From Cyanobacteriota bacterium (lineage in GTDB: Bacteria; Acidobacteriota; Vicinamibacteria; Vicinamibacterales; UBA2999): a stretch of DNA of 64,000 bases. Below are positions 35,784-45,922 of this stretch, in pieces; the stretch's first letter is position 1; every line of letters begins with the position of its first letter. Where the stretch lies: positions 1 through 64,000 of the forward strand of contig JAIEMQ010000051.1 in assembly GCA_019752015.1 (NCBI GenBank), read 5' to 3'. The notes under the pieces are model-generated. The model was not told the origin of the DNA and searched no databases. It saw only the letters and a program-made list of their open reading frames with translations. Both the position numbers and the translations under genes were made by a program.

Positions 35784-35789
35784 TACAAT
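35784..35789 (+). promoter_or_regulatory. -10 box TACAAT before ispDF
   Basis: TACAAT ends 13 bases before the ATG at 35803 and would give a leader of about six bases. It lies in the short divergent gap with the serine hydrolase gene. Confidence 0.4.
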
Positions 35790-35802
35790 CCTCGCTTCGG
35801 AC

Positions 35803-36966
35803 ATGAACGTCGCCGCCATTATCGCCGCAGGCGGCCGCGGCGCGCGCCTCGGCGCCGATCGGCCCAAACAATTCCTCGAGATCGGCGGCCGCTCGATTCT
35901 GGAGCTGAGTGTCGCCGCACTGGCGGCCAGCGATCGTATCAAGGACATCGTCGTCGCCCTGCCCCAGGAGCACGTGGATGCAGGCGGCAAAGCGCTGCGC
36001 GCGGCGATTGGCAGGCCGATCGTGGTAGTGGCGGGCGGCGACCGGCGGCAGGACTCGGTTGCGAATGCCTTTGCCAAAACGGCGAAGGGCTCCGACATCA
36101 TCCTGATTCACGACGCGGCGCGGCCTTTCGTCACACGTGAAGTCATCGACCGCGCGATCGACGGCGCGAAGCAGCACGGTGCGGCGATTGCCGCCGTCGG
36201 TGTGCGCGATACCGTGAAACAAACCGGCGATGCGTCCGCGGGCGGCTCACGCCTGATCCGTGGGACCATTCCGCGCGATTCGGTGTTCCTCGCTCAGACG
36301 CCGCAAGCCTTTCGCCGCGACGTCCTCGCGCGCGCGCTCGATGAGGGCAAGGACATCGATGCCACCGATGAGGCCATGCTCGTCGAGCGTCTCGGCCTGC
36401 CGGTCCGGGTGGTCGAAGGCGATGCAAGAAATATCAAGATCACGACGGCTGATGATTTGGCGGCGGCTAAAGCCGCCGCCCTCCGAACGTCAATGATCCG
36501 AATTGGAAACGGCTACGACCTTCATCGACTCGTGGCGGGCCGCCCGCTGATTCTTGCCGGCGTCACGATTCCGTTCGAGCTCGGCCTCGACGGACATTCC
36601 GATGCCGACATCGTCTGTCACGCGGTGACCGATGCGATTCTTGGCGCGGCCGGCGCCGGCGACATCGGACGCATGTTTCCCGACACCGATCCGAAGTGGA
36701 AAGGCGCGAACAGCATCGAGCTGTTGAAGGGCGCGGTCGAAAGGATCCGCGAGGGTGGCTACGCGGTGTCGAACGTGGACGTGACGGTGATTGCGCAGAA
36801 GCCGAAGCTGCTGCCGTATCTCGATCAGATGCGCGGGAATCTCGCCGCGGCGTTAGGCGTGGACGTGGCCGCGGTCAGCGTGAAGGGCAAAACCAACGAA
36901 GGCGTGGAAAGCATGGGTCGTAGTGAATCCATGGCTTGCCACGCCGTCGCCCTGATCGGAAGTTAA
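35803..36966 (+). CDS. ispDF: Bifunctional IspD-IspF (MEP cytidylyltransferase / MECDP synthase)
   Basis: Residues 1-~222 are IspD (AAIIAAGGRGARLGADRPKQF, HDAARPFV, DEAMLVERLG); residues ~232-387 are IspF (IGNGYDLHRL with metal Asp/His, DGHSDADIVCHAVTDAI, FPDTDPKWKGA, KTNEGVESMGR). They catalyse the third and fifth steps of the MEP pathway on either side of IspE (12.3 kb). The linker LAAAKAAALRTSM is encoded by a 22-bp palindrome of the same family as intergenic hairpins elsewhere in the window. Confidence 0.96.
   Translation: MNVAAIIAAGGRGARLGADRPKQFLEIGGRSILELSVAALAASDRIKDIVVALPQEHVDAGGKALRAAIGRPIVVVAGGDRRQDSVANAFAKTAKGSDIILIHDAARPFVTREVIDRAIDGAKQHGAAIAAVGVRDTVKQTGDASAGGSRLIRGTIPRDSVFLAQTPQAFRRDVLARALDEGKDIDATDEAMLVERLGLPVRVVEGDARNIKITTADDLAAAKAAALRTSMIRIGNGYDLHRLVAGRPLILAGVTIPFELGLDGHSDADIVCHAVTDAILGAAGAGDIGRMFPDTDPKWKGANSIELLKGAVERIREGGYAVSNVDVTVIAQKPKLLPYLDQMRGNLAAALGVDVAAVSVKGKTNEGVESMGRSESMACHAVALIGS
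36459..36480. repeat. 22-bp palindrome at the IspD/IspF fusion joint
   Basis: GGCGGCGGCT-AA-AGCCGCCGCC, a perfect 10-bp stem with a two-base centre. It belongs with 18598-18619 and 47090-47109, which are intergenic. Here it is read as the linker between two enzyme domains. Confidence 0.85.
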
Positions 36967-36970
36967 AGGT

Positions 36971-37030
36971 GAAAAGGAAAAACGAAAAACGAAAACAGTT
37001 TTTCCTTTTTCGTTTTAACTTTCTACTTTA
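36971..37030. terminator. Period-7 inverted repeat, candidate bidirectional terminator
   Basis: Heptamers GAAAAGG, AAAAACG, AAAAACG, AAAACAG then TTTTTCC, TTTTTCG, TTTTAAC, TTTCTAC lie between convergent ispDF and the next gene. The arms pair over roughly 25 bases with mismatches and both ends give a U-rich transcript. Confidence 0.65.
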
Positions 37031-37579
37031 AGAGCCGGGAGTCATGATGTGGGCGCCGAGCGTGCCCGCGCCCATGATCCAAGCGCCGCCCATCTTGTTG
37101 TTGTCCGGAAGACCGAGTGACGCCGCCGTAGCGCCCGGCACCGCGATCGTGATGTGCGTGCGCACCGTGCTCGCGTCCTTGCCCGATCGCGTGTAGAACA
37201 CCGAGCCGAATTCCGGCTTGACGCGCTGCCCGTTCTTCTCGAGCTCGGCCAGGGCCGCCTCACGCGCCGCGCGATCCGCAATCTTCGCTTCGTAAATCTT
37301 GTTCTGCTTGACGCGTTCGAGATTGCCGACGCTGGTGCACTGCGACGAGATCGGCGCTTCGCCGGCATCGCCGGCCTGGTCGTAACACATCAACCGGTTG
37401 GTGCCGGGGCGGAGCGTGTCGTACGACCCATCCGCCTTCCACTTGATGACCATCGCGCCGTCTTTCATGTTCGCGGGCGCCGCGGCCAGCGCCGCGTCGA
37501 AGTTGCCCGCCGGGGCCTGCGCGTACACGCCGGCCGCGAATGCCAGCACGCCAATACCTACAAGGATTGCTCGTTTCAT
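37028..37579 (-). CDS. Secreted protein of unknown function
   Basis: A signal peptide (residues 1-20, ending VYAQ) is followed by about 160 residues with no family I recognise. MVIKWKADGSYDTLRPGTN and MCYDQAGDAG, plus a closing GGAWIMGAGTLGAHI, suggest a compact globular domain. Two cysteines (in MCYD and SQCT) could form a disulfide. GGAGGG stands eight bases before the ATG. Convergent with ispDF. Confidence 0.75.
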   Translation of the reverse strand: MKRAILVGIGVLAFAAGVYAQAPAGNFDAALAAAPANMKDGAMVIKWKADGSYDTLRPGTNRLMCYDQAGDAGEAPISSQCTSVGNLERVKQNKIYEAKIADRAAREAALAELEKNGQRVKPEFGSVFYTRSGKDASTVRTHITIAVPGATAASLGLPDNNKMGGAWIMGAGTLGAHIMTPGS

Positions 37580-37637
37580 TGATTGACCCTCCAGGTCAGG
37601 GGGAAGCATATCAAGCTGGTAAGATCAGATGCCACTC

Positions 37638-39089
37638 ATGAGAGTTCGTTTCGCGCCTTCTCCCACAGGTCATTTGCACGTCGGTAACGCAAGAACGGCG
37701 CTATTCAACTGGCTGCTGGCGCGCGGCCAGAACGGCACGTTCATCCTCCGGATTGAAGACACCGATCTCGAGCGCTCGACGCGGGCCTCCGAGCAGGCGA
37801 TTCTCGACGATTTGCGCTGGATGGGACTGCAGTGGGACGAAGGCGTGGACGCCGGCGGTTCGTATGGGCCGTATCGGCAGACCGAGCGGATGCAGTCGTA
37901 CGTCGATCACACCAATCGATTGCTCGCCGAAGGCAAGGGCTACTACTGCTTTTGCTCCGCGGAAACGCTCGAAGCGCACCGCAAGTCGCAGCTCGCCGCG
38001 GGACTGCCGCCGAAATATGCCGGCACGTGCAGGAACATCCCCGCTGAGGAAGCGAAGCGCCGCAAGGACAGGGGTGAAGCGGCGGTCGTGCGGCTGCGCG
38101 TGCCCGGAGGCCGCAACGTCACCTTCAACGACGTCGTGCGCGGTGAAGTCACGTTTCATACCGATGTGATCGGTGATCCGGTGCTGGTGCGATCCGACGG
38201 CATTCCCGCCTACAACTTCGCCGTCGTGATTGACGATGCGTTGATGAAGGTGACGCATGTGATCCGCGGCGAGGATCACATTTCGAATACGCCGCGACAG
38301 CTTCTTCTTTACGAGGCGTACGGGTACCAGCAGCCAACTTTCGCGCATCTGTCGTTGGTGATGGGACCCGATCACGCGCCGCTGTCGAAGCGTCATGGCG
38401 CGACATCGGTGAAGGAATTCCGCGAGAAGGGATATCTGCCCGAAGCGCTCGTGAACTATCTCGCGTTGATCGGATGGTCGCCGGGACAGAACGAAGAGTT
38501 ATTGCCGGCCGATGAGCTCGCGCGCCGATTCCGTCTCGAGAACGTTGCGCACAGCGCCGGCGTGTTCGACGAAGACAAGCTGGCGTGGGTCAATCGACAC
38601 TACCTGAAGATTATCGAACCGCATCGCCTCGCGGATCTCGCAGAGCCGCACTTGCGTCAGCGCGGACAGATCGCCGGCGAGCTCTCGGCCGACGCGCGCG
38701 CGTGGCTCGTCAGCGTGCTGCCCGGCATGGCGGCGTCCGTCGATCGACTGCCGCAGCTCGCGGATCGCCTCGACGCGGTCTTCAACTTCACTGCGCCCAC
38801 GGAATCGCTCGATCCGACGCTCGTGAAAGCCTTGGCCGGGGAGCTCGCCGCGTCGCCGCGATTGACGGACAAGGACACGTTCCGCGCGGTCGCGAATCGC
38901 GTCAAGGATAAGACCGGCCTCAAGGGCAAGAATCTGTTCCATCCGATCCGAGTCATCCTTACCGGATCGCACGAGGGTCCGGAGCTCGATCTGATCGTGC
39001 CTGCGATCGATCGCGCGGTCGGTCTTGGCGGTCTTGCCAACGTAATTTCTTGTAAAGACCGGGCCGCAGCCGTCGCCAACCTCTTGTAA
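37638..39089 (+). CDS. gltX: Glutamyl-tRNA synthetase
   Basis: Class I synthetase: RFAPSPTGHLHVGNARTALF (HIGH-type motif), EDTDLERSTRASEQ, and the KMSKS-equivalent PLSKRHGATSV. The zinc-like cysteine segment is reduced. 483 residues from ATG 37638; an in-frame ATG nine bases earlier is also possible. A TAAGAT box precedes both. Charges tRNA-Glu; a non-discriminating role with tRNA-Gln cannot be judged here. Confidence 0.96.
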   Translation: MRVRFAPSPTGHLHVGNARTALFNWLLARGQNGTFILRIEDTDLERSTRASEQAILDDLRWMGLQWDEGVDAGGSYGPYRQTERMQSYVDHTNRLLAEGKGYYCFCSAETLEAHRKSQLAAGLPPKYAGTCRNIPAEEAKRRKDRGEAAVVRLRVPGGRNVTFNDVVRGEVTFHTDVIGDPVLVRSDGIPAYNFAVVIDDALMKVTHVIRGEDHISNTPRQLLLYEAYGYQQPTFAHLSLVMGPDHAPLSKRHGATSVKEFREKGYLPEALVNYLALIGWSPGQNEELLPADELARRFRLENVAHSAGVFDEDKLAWVNRHYLKIIEPHRLADLAEPHLRQRGQIAGELSADARAWLVSVLPGMAASVDRLPQLADRLDAVFNFTAPTESLDPTLVKALAGELAASPRLTDKDTFRAVANRVKDKTGLKGKNLFHPIRVILTGSHEGPELDLIVPAIDRAVGLGGLANVISCKDRAAAVANLL

Positions 39090-39092
39090 GAT
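39087..39092 (+). promoter_or_regulatory. TANNNT box (TAAGAT) seven bases before an ATG
   Basis: TAAGAT overlaps the gltX stop and ends seven bases before the ATG at 39100; there is no Shine-Dalgarno sequence. Confidence 0.4.
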
Positions 39093-39099
39093 TCGCGGC

Positions 39100-42096
39100 A
39101 TGAAGACGCCGTTTCTGCTGATCGCTATGGCCGCCACCGTCACGGTGGTGACCGCGCAACAAGGTTCGCAGCCGCGCCCGGCGCCTGCGCGGCGTCCCGC
39201 CGCTTCCGCACCAACGGCGACCGTGGACGTGACCGTCCGCGAAGGCACATCGATGTCGGTCGCGATGTCGCCCGACGGCCGCACCATCGCCACCGACATG
39301 CAGGGCAGCATCTGGACGATGCCGGCCGCAGGCGGCGCGATGAAGCGCATCACCGACGTCTTCAACGACGCGCGCCAGCCGATGTGGGCGCCCGATGGCC
39401 GCACCATCGTCTTCTTCGCCTACCGCGACGGCGGCTACGACATCTGGGCGATCAATCCCGACGGATCGAATCAGCGCAAGCTGACGTGGGGCGCGTTCGA
39501 CGATCGCGAGCCGATTTTCTCGCACGACGGCACGCGCATCGCCTTCTCGTCCGATCGCGGCAACCCGATGGGCAGCGACTACAACATCTGGACGCTCGAG
39601 CTGAAGACCGGCGAGCTGAAGCAGATCACCAGGGGCGACAGCGAGGACTTCATGCCGACGTGGTCGCCCGACGACAGCGAGATCGCATACGCCTCGTCCC
39701 GCGACAACTACGAATCGATCTGGGCGATGAACGTCCGCTCGATGGGCGATCGGCGCGTTCGCAGCGTCAAGGGCGCGCGCCTCGATGCGCCGTCGTGGGG
39801 GCCCGGCGGCCAGCTGCTGTATCACGCCACCGCCAACAATCAGACCCGATACGAAATCGAAGGCAAGCCCGTGACCGGCACCGAGAACGTGTTCGCGTTC
39901 CGTGCCTCGTGGGCCTCGAGCTCCGAATACCTCTACGTCTCGGACGGCAAGATTCGCCGCCGCTCGATCTCCGGACTGCCGATGCAGACGCTGGAGTTCA
40001 CGGCCACGATGCCGGTGATTCATCCGGAGTACACGCATCGCGTCCGTGACTTCACGTCGGCGACGCCGCGCAAGACGCTTGGCATTGTCCGGCCGGTGAT
40101 CTCGCCGGATGGCACGCAGATCGCCTTCGCGGCGGTTGGGGACATCTACGTCATGCCGGTGAACGGCGGAGCGCCGGTCAACGTCACCAAGGACGTTGCG
40201 CTCGACACCGATCCATCGTGGTCGCCCGACGGCTCGTCGCTCGTTTATTCGTCGGATAAAGACAGCCCGCATCTGCAGCTCTGGGTGCGCGACATGAAGA
40301 GCGGCGTCAGCCGCAAGGTCACCAACATCACGACGCAGCCGCAGGGCGCGTCGTTCTCGCCCGACGGCCGGCGGATTGTCTTTTACAACGTCGACGGCAT
40401 GTGGCGTGTCGCCGAAATGTCGATCCTCGATCTCGAGTCCGGCCGCGTCACCAGGATTCACGAATCGCTGCCGCAGCCGGGCACGCCGACGTGGGCGCCG
40501 GACGGCCGCCGCATTGCGCTGGCCGGCATTGCGCCGATGACGGTGCGCTTCCGCGAAGGCACCAACCAGGTGCAGACGATCTCCGCGAGCGGCGGCGACG
40601 TGAAGTGGTACGCGCCGATTCCGCTGCTGTCGATCGATTCGCGCGGCGGCGGCGGGCCGGTCTGGTCGCCCGACGGATCGAAGATGGCGGCGATCTACGA
40701 AGGCGTATTGTCGGTGTGGCCGGTCGCGGCGACCGGCGAGCCGCAAGGGCCGCCGCGGCGCATCACGTCCGAGAGCGCGCACTCGCCAAGCTGGCAGGGC
40801 GACTCGCGCCACATCCTGTATCAGTCGCTCGATCAGCTGCGCATCATCGACGTCGAGACCGGCGAAACGAAGACGGTGCCGTTCAACATGACGTGGACGC
40901 CGGCGATCCCGAAGACACGCGTGGTCGTGCACGCCGGCAAACTGCTCGACATGAAATCGCCGACGCTGCGATCGAACGTCGACGTGATCGTCACCGGCAA
41001 CAAGATCACGTCCGTCGTGCCGCACGCCGCCGCGAATCATCTCAAGGCCGAAGTCGTCGACGCGTCGAACCTGACGGTGATGCCCGGCCTCACCGAGTTC
41101 CATTCGCATCTGCAGAAGGATTACGGCGCCGCGCAGGGCCGCGCCTGGTTGTCATTCGGCATCACCACCGTGCGCAGCCCGGGCAACACGCCGTACGAAG
41201 CCGTCGAAGATCGCGAAGCGAACGAAGCAGGCGTTCGTCCGGGTCCGCGCGTCTACGGCACCGGCTACCTGATGGAGTGGCAGCGCGTGTACTACAAGAT
41301 GGGCATCGCCATCTCGAACCCGGCCCAGTTCGAAATGGAGCTGCAGCGCGCGAAAGTGCTCGAGCACGATCTGATCAAGAGCTACGTCCGCCTGCCCGAT
41401 CTGCAGCAGCGGCGCATGGTGGAATTCGCGCACAGCATCGGCGTGCCGGTCGCGACGCACGAGATCTTCCCGGCGGCCATGGCCGGCGTGGACAACACCG
41501 AACACACCGCGGCGACCAGCCGCCGCGGCTACTCGCCGAAGCAGGCGACATTGCAGACGGCGTATGAAGACGTTGTCCAGTTGTTCGGCAAGAGCCAGCG
41601 CATTTTCTGCCCGATGATCTCGGGCGGCGGTTCGCGCGAGCTGTTTGCCAACGACCCGGCGCTGAAACAGGATCCGCGATTCCAGCTGTATCCGCAGTGG
41701 ATCCAGCGCCAGGTGGCGGCGCAGCCCGTGGCATCGCAGGCGGGCGGCGGCGGCGATCCGCGCGGCGGCAGCGGCAAGATGGTCATCGAGATCATGAAAG
41801 CGGGCGGCCTGGTCGTCACCGGCACCGACACGCCGAATGCGATCAATCTCCACGGCGAGCTGATGGCCTACACGATGGCGGGCATGTCGACCTTCGACGC
41901 GCTCAAGGCGGCGACGGTGAATCCCGCGAAGGCGCTGGGCTATGACGGCGGTACCATCGAGCCGGGCAAGCTCGCGGATCTGATCGCCATCGATGGCGAT
42001 CCGATCGCCAACATCTCGAGCACCTACAAGGTGAAGAAGGTCGTCGCGAACGGACGCGCTTACGACGTCGCGGAATTGATCGCGCGCAAGCAGTAA
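39100..42096 (+). CDS. Secreted TolB-like propeller + amidohydrolase protein
   Basis: A signal peptide (residues 1-20) is followed by about 600 residues of WD40/TolB-like blades (repeats of WSPDGSKMA and WAPDGRTIVFF type), then an amidohydrolase domain from ~residue 620: GLTEFHSHLQKDYG (metal His pair), PVATHEIFPA, TEHTAATSRRG and GTDTPNAINLHGEL. 998 residues. The family is common in Acidobacteriota and acts on unknown substrates. A TAAGAT box lies seven bases before the ATG. Confidence 0.9.
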   Translation: MKTPFLLIAMAATVTVVTAQQGSQPRPAPARRPAASAPTATVDVTVREGTSMSVAMSPDGRTIATDMQGSIWTMPAAGGAMKRITDVFNDARQPMWAPDGRTIVFFAYRDGGYDIWAINPDGSNQRKLTWGAFDDREPIFSHDGTRIAFSSDRGNPMGSDYNIWTLELKTGELKQITRGDSEDFMPTWSPDDSEIAYASSRDNYESIWAMNVRSMGDRRVRSVKGARLDAPSWGPGGQLLYHATANNQTRYEIEGKPVTGTENVFAFRASWASSSEYLYVSDGKIRRRSISGLPMQTLEFTATMPVIHPEYTHRVRDFTSATPRKTLGIVRPVISPDGTQIAFAAVGDIYVMPVNGGAPVNVTKDVALDTDPSWSPDGSSLVYSSDKDSPHLQLWVRDMKSGVSRKVTNITTQPQGASFSPDGRRIVFYNVDGMWRVAEMSILDLESGRVTRIHESLPQPGTPTWAPDGRRIALAGIAPMTVRFREGTNQVQTISASGGDVKWYAPIPLLSIDSRGGGGPVWSPDGSKMAAIYEGVLSVWPVAATGEPQGPPRRITSESAHSPSWQGDSRHILYQSLDQLRIIDVETGETKTVPFNMTWTPAIPKTRVVVHAGKLLDMKSPTLRSNVDVIVTGNKITSVVPHAAANHLKAEVVDASNLTVMPGLTEFHSHLQKDYGAAQGRAWLSFGITTVRSPGNTPYEAVEDREANEAGVRPGPRVYGTGYLMEWQRVYYKMGIAISNPAQFEMELQRAKVLEHDLIKSYVRLPDLQQRRMVEFAHSIGVPVATHEIFPAAMAGVDNTEHTAATSRRGYSPKQATLQTAYEDVVQLFGKSQRIFCPMISGGGSRELFANDPALKQDPRFQLYPQWIQRQVAAQPVASQAGGGGDPRGGSGKMVIEIMKAGGLVVTGTDTPNAINLHGELMAYTMAGMSTFDALKAATVNPAKALGYDGGTIEPGKLADLIAIDGDPIANISSTYKVKKVVANGRAYDVAELIARKQ

Positions 42097-42103
42097 CCGC
42101 AGG

Positions 42104-42109
42104 TACAGT
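42104..42109 (+). promoter_or_regulatory. TANNNT box (TACAGT) six bases before a GTG
   Basis: TACAGT ends six bases before the GTG at 42116; no Shine-Dalgarno sequence, so a leaderless transcript is possible. Confidence 0.4.
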
Positions 42110-42115
42110 GGGAGA

Positions 42116-43240
42116 GTGGCGGCGGCGAGCGCGTTTGAATTCGGTCTCGATACTTTCGGCGACGTAACCCGGGACGCGTCCGGCGCGCCGAAGCCGCAGG
42201 CGCAAGTCCTGCGCGACGTGGTGGACGAGGCGGTGCTGGCCGAGCAGGTGGGCCTCGACTGCTTCGGTGTCGGCGAGCACCACCGCCCCGACTTCGCAAT
42301 TTCGGCGCCCGAGGTGATGCTCGCGGCGATCGCCTCTCGCACGTCACGCATGTGGCTCGGCTCGGCGGTGACCGTGCTCAGCACCGACGATCCGGTCCGC
42401 GTCTTCCAGCGCTTTTCCACGCTCAACGCGATTTCGAACGGCCGTGCCGAAGTGATTCTCGGCCGCGGCTCGTTCACCGAGTCGTACCCGCTGTTTGGAT
42501 ACGACATGGCGAACTACGAGCGGCTGTTCGAAGAGAAGCTCGAGATGTTCGCCGGCCTGCTGAAAGGTGAGCCGCTCACGTGGAACGGATCGACGCGCTC
42601 GGCGGTGAAGAATCAACTGGTGTATCCGCCGATCGAGCAGGGCACGCTGCGCACGTGGGTCGGCGTCGGCGGCAGTCCCGAATCAGTAATCCGCGCGGCG
42701 CGCTACGGCCTGCCGCTCACGCTCGCGATCATCGGCGGCAACCCGGTCCGATTCCGGCCCTACGTCGATCTGTATAACGAGGCGCTCGGCAAATCCGGTT
42801 TCGAGGCGCGCCCCATCGCGGTGCATTCGCCGGGCCACGTCGCGCCGACGGATCAACAAGCGAAGGACGATCTCTGGCCGCACTACGAAAAGATGATGAA
42901 CCGCATCGGCGGCGAGCGCGGCTGGCCGCCGGCGTCGCGCGATCACTTCGAGCACGAGGCCGGCCCGAACGGCGCGTTGTGCGTCGGCTCGCCGGCGACC
43001 GTCGCCGCCAAGATCATCAAGACCGTGCGCACGCTTGGCTTGTCGCGCTTCGATTTGAAATACAGTAGCGGCACACTCGGACACGACAAGATGATGGCCA
43101 GCATCGCGCTGATCGGCAGAGAAGTCGCCCCCGCGGTCCGTGAGTCTGTGGCACCCAGGCACCCAGGCACTCAGGCACCCAGGCACCCAGGCACTCAGGC
43201 ACCCAGGCACCCAGGCACCCAGGCACCCAGGCACCCGTGA
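42116..43240 (+). CDS. LLM-class flavin-dependent oxidoreductase with repeat tail
   Basis: Luciferase-like monooxygenase fold: FGVGEHHRPDFAISAPEVML, RTSRMWLGSAVTVLSTDDPVR, GRAEVILGRGSFTESYPLFG. It uses FMN or F420; substrate unknown. Residues ~346-374 (unit APRHPGTQ) are translated from eleven 8-bp GCACCCAG units, unlike any conserved LLM C-terminus. The GTG start follows a TACAGT box at six bases. The stop overlaps the next start (GTGA). Confidence 0.88.
   Translation: MAAASAFEFGLDTFGDVTRDASGAPKPQAQVLRDVVDEAVLAEQVGLDCFGVGEHHRPDFAISAPEVMLAAIASRTSRMWLGSAVTVLSTDDPVRVFQRFSTLNAISNGRAEVILGRGSFTESYPLFGYDMANYERLFEEKLEMFAGLLKGEPLTWNGSTRSAVKNQLVYPPIEQGTLRTWVGVGGSPESVIRAARYGLPLTLAIIGGNPVRFRPYVDLYNEALGKSGFEARPIAVHSPGHVAPTDQQAKDDLWPHYEKMMNRIGGERGWPPASRDHFEHEAGPNGALCVGSPATVAAKIIKTVRTLGLSRFDLKYSSGTLGHDKMMASIALIGREVAPAVRESVAPRHPGTQAPRHPGTQAPRHPGTQAPRHP
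43151..43237. repeat. Octamer tandem repeat GCACCCAG x11 inside a gene end
   Basis: Eleven 8-bp units; two of the first six are GCACTCAG, making a 24-bp higher-order period equal to eight codons. It ends exactly at the GTG of rlmB. Confidence 0.92.
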
Positions 43241-43974
43241 TCATCTACGGCATCAATCCGGTGCTCGAGGCGATCAAGGCCGGGCGCGTCAGGGAGATCC
43301 GCGTCGCCCAGCGCGCCGACGATCGCCTGCAGAAGCTGCTCGAGGAAGCCGCGAAGCACACCGTGCGCGTGCGATTCGTGACGCGCGACGAGCTCGATCA
43401 CGATTCGAAACGCGGCGTGCACCAGGGCGTCGTCGCCGAAGTCGAGCGCCGCACCGAGGCGACGCTCGAAGACCTCGCGCGATCCGGCAACGGCCCGCCC
43501 CTGATCGTCGTCCTCGACGAGGTCGAAGATCCCCAGAACGTCGGCGCCATCCTGCGGAGCGTTGATGCCTGCGGCGGATCCGGTGTCGTCCGGCAGACGC
43601 GCCGGGCCGCCCCTCTTGATGGCGCCGCCGCCAAGGCGTCGGCCGGGGCGGTCAATTACGTGGCGGTCGCCGACGTGGTCAACATTGCCCGGTCCCTCGA
43701 CGAGTTGAAGAAGGCCGGCGTCTGGACGGTGGGCCTCGACGCGGGCGCCAAAATGGCCTACTATGAATGGGATCTCACCCTTCCAACAGCCATCGTTGTA
43801 GGAGCTGAAGGTCACGGGCTGCGCAGGCTCGTGCGGGAACGGTGCGACCAGGTGGTCGGTATTCCAATGCTTGGCCACGTGGGAAGCCTCAATGTTTCGG
43901 TCGCGACCGCCGTCGTCTTGTATGAGGCGATAAGGCAACGCGGGGGCCGAAGCCGTGGGAGAAAGCCGGAATAA
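43237..43974 (+). CDS. rlmB: 23S rRNA 2'-O-methyltransferase, SpoU/TrmH family
   Basis: IIYGINPVLEAIKAGRVREI is the substrate-binding N-domain; the knotted SPOUT domain has [34 protein letters not shown] and IPMLGHVGSLNVSVATAV (the three family motifs). 245 residues. RlmB of E. coli methylates G2251; the exact target here is inferred. The GTG start overlaps the previous stop and abuts the octamer repeat. Confidence 0.92.
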   Translation: MIIYGINPVLEAIKAGRVREIRVAQRADDRLQKLLEEAAKHTVRVRFVTRDELDHDSKRGVHQGVVAEVERRTEATLEDLARSGNGPPLIVVLDEVEDPQNVGAILRSVDACGGSGVVRQTRRAAPLDGAAAKASAGAVNYVAVADVVNIARSLDELKKAGVWTVGLDAGAKMAYYEWDLTLPTAIVVGAEGHGLRRLVRERCDQVVGIPMLGHVGSLNVSVATAVVLYEAIRQRGGRSRGRKPE

Positions 43975-44024
43975 GCCGGATTTCGCTAATACCACGGAAG
44001 AGATAGGAGTTGTGTCCCTGCTGT

Positions 44025-44054
44025 TTGTATTTCTGGCACGGTAAGTGCTAGAAT
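44025..44054 (+). promoter_or_regulatory. Promoter of the tRNA-tuf cluster
   Basis: TTGTAT (44025-44030), an 18-base spacer and TAGAAT (44049-44054) lie just upstream of the first tRNA. Confidence 0.55.
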
Positions 44055-44069
44055 TCTCGTTTTGCTTAG

Positions 44070-44146
44070 GCTGGCGTAGCTCAGCCCGGTAGAGCAGCTG
44101 ATTTGTAATCAGCCGGTCGGGGGTTCAAATCCCTTCGCCAGCTCCA
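44070..44146 (+). tRNA. tRNA-Thr (UGU), CCA encoded
   Basis: Acceptor GCTGGCG/CGCCAGC, anticodon loop TTTGTAA, anticodon TGT, T-arm GTTCAAATC, encoded CCA. First of four tRNAs ahead of tuf. Confidence 0.97.
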
Positions 44147-44214
44147 ATTCCTGGGCCGATGACCGCGCCGCGAAGCAAAGCAGCGGGGAAGCACAAGGTA
44201 TCCATAAACAATTC

Positions 44215-44301
44215 GGGGAGGTGGCGGAGCGGTCAATCGCAACAGACTGTAAATCTGTCGCCCCAGTGGCTACCAAGGTTCGAATCCTTGCCTCCCCACC
44301 A
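44215..44301 (+). tRNA. tRNA-Tyr (GUA), long variable arm, CCA encoded
   Basis: Acceptor GGGGAGG/CCTCCCC, anticodon loop CTGTAAA, anticodon GTA, class II variable arm (CGCCCCAGTGGCTACC), encoded CCA. Confidence 0.97.
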
Positions 44302-44444
44302 GCCTTCGCCGCCTTCGGCGGCTACGGCTAGGCAGGCTCGGAAGCCTGCCACGACGAAGCAACGAAGTTGCGAAGTCGGGCGAAGGCGGACCGAAGTCGA
44401 GACGGTTTTGCGGAGCGAGATAGGCGAAGTTAGCGAGGCCGGAG
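44302..44444. other. tRNA spacer with small hairpins
   Basis: The spacer holds GCCGCC-TTC-GGCGGC, GGCAGGCT-CGGA-AGCCTGCC and similar CGAAG/CTACG-containing palindromes. They probably mark processing sites between tRNA-Tyr and tRNA-Gly. Confidence 0.5.
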
Positions 44445-44519
44445 GCGGGAGTAACTCAGTGGTAGAGTCACAGCCTTCCAAGCTGTTGGTCGCGGGTTCG
44501 ATCCCCGTCTCCCGCTCCA
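44445..44519 (+). tRNA. tRNA-Gly (UCC), CCA encoded
   Basis: Acceptor GCGGGAG/CTCCCGC, anticodon loop CTTCCAA, anticodon TCC, T-arm GTTCGATCC, encoded CCA. Confidence 0.97.
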
Positions 44520-44561
44520 CGTTCAGCCTGCCTCGCCGAAGCTCCGAAGGAGCGTAGGCGG

Positions 44562-44637
<76 letters not shown>

Positions 44638-44717
44638 GTTTTGAGTAAGGCGAAGTCAACAACAACCGACGTCGGCAAGGGGCCGATTGTCGTTTTCGAA
44701 GTGAGCGAAGGCGAGTC

Positions 44718-45917
<1,200 letters not shown>

Positions 45918-45922
45918 GCGCC

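Noticed and set aside
38959-41109. A 716-codon antisense frame opposite the amidohydrolase gene
   Set aside because: Low-complexity Arg/His/Val composition, no start signal; a shadow of codon bias.
43151-43237. CRISPR array
   Set aside because: Units are 8 bp with no spacers, and the stretch is translated.
44012-44044. Ten-codon leader peptide (GTG to TAA) before the tRNA cluster
   Set aside because: It overlaps the likely promoter of the cluster and its AGGAG is only two bases from the start; no regulated gene follows.
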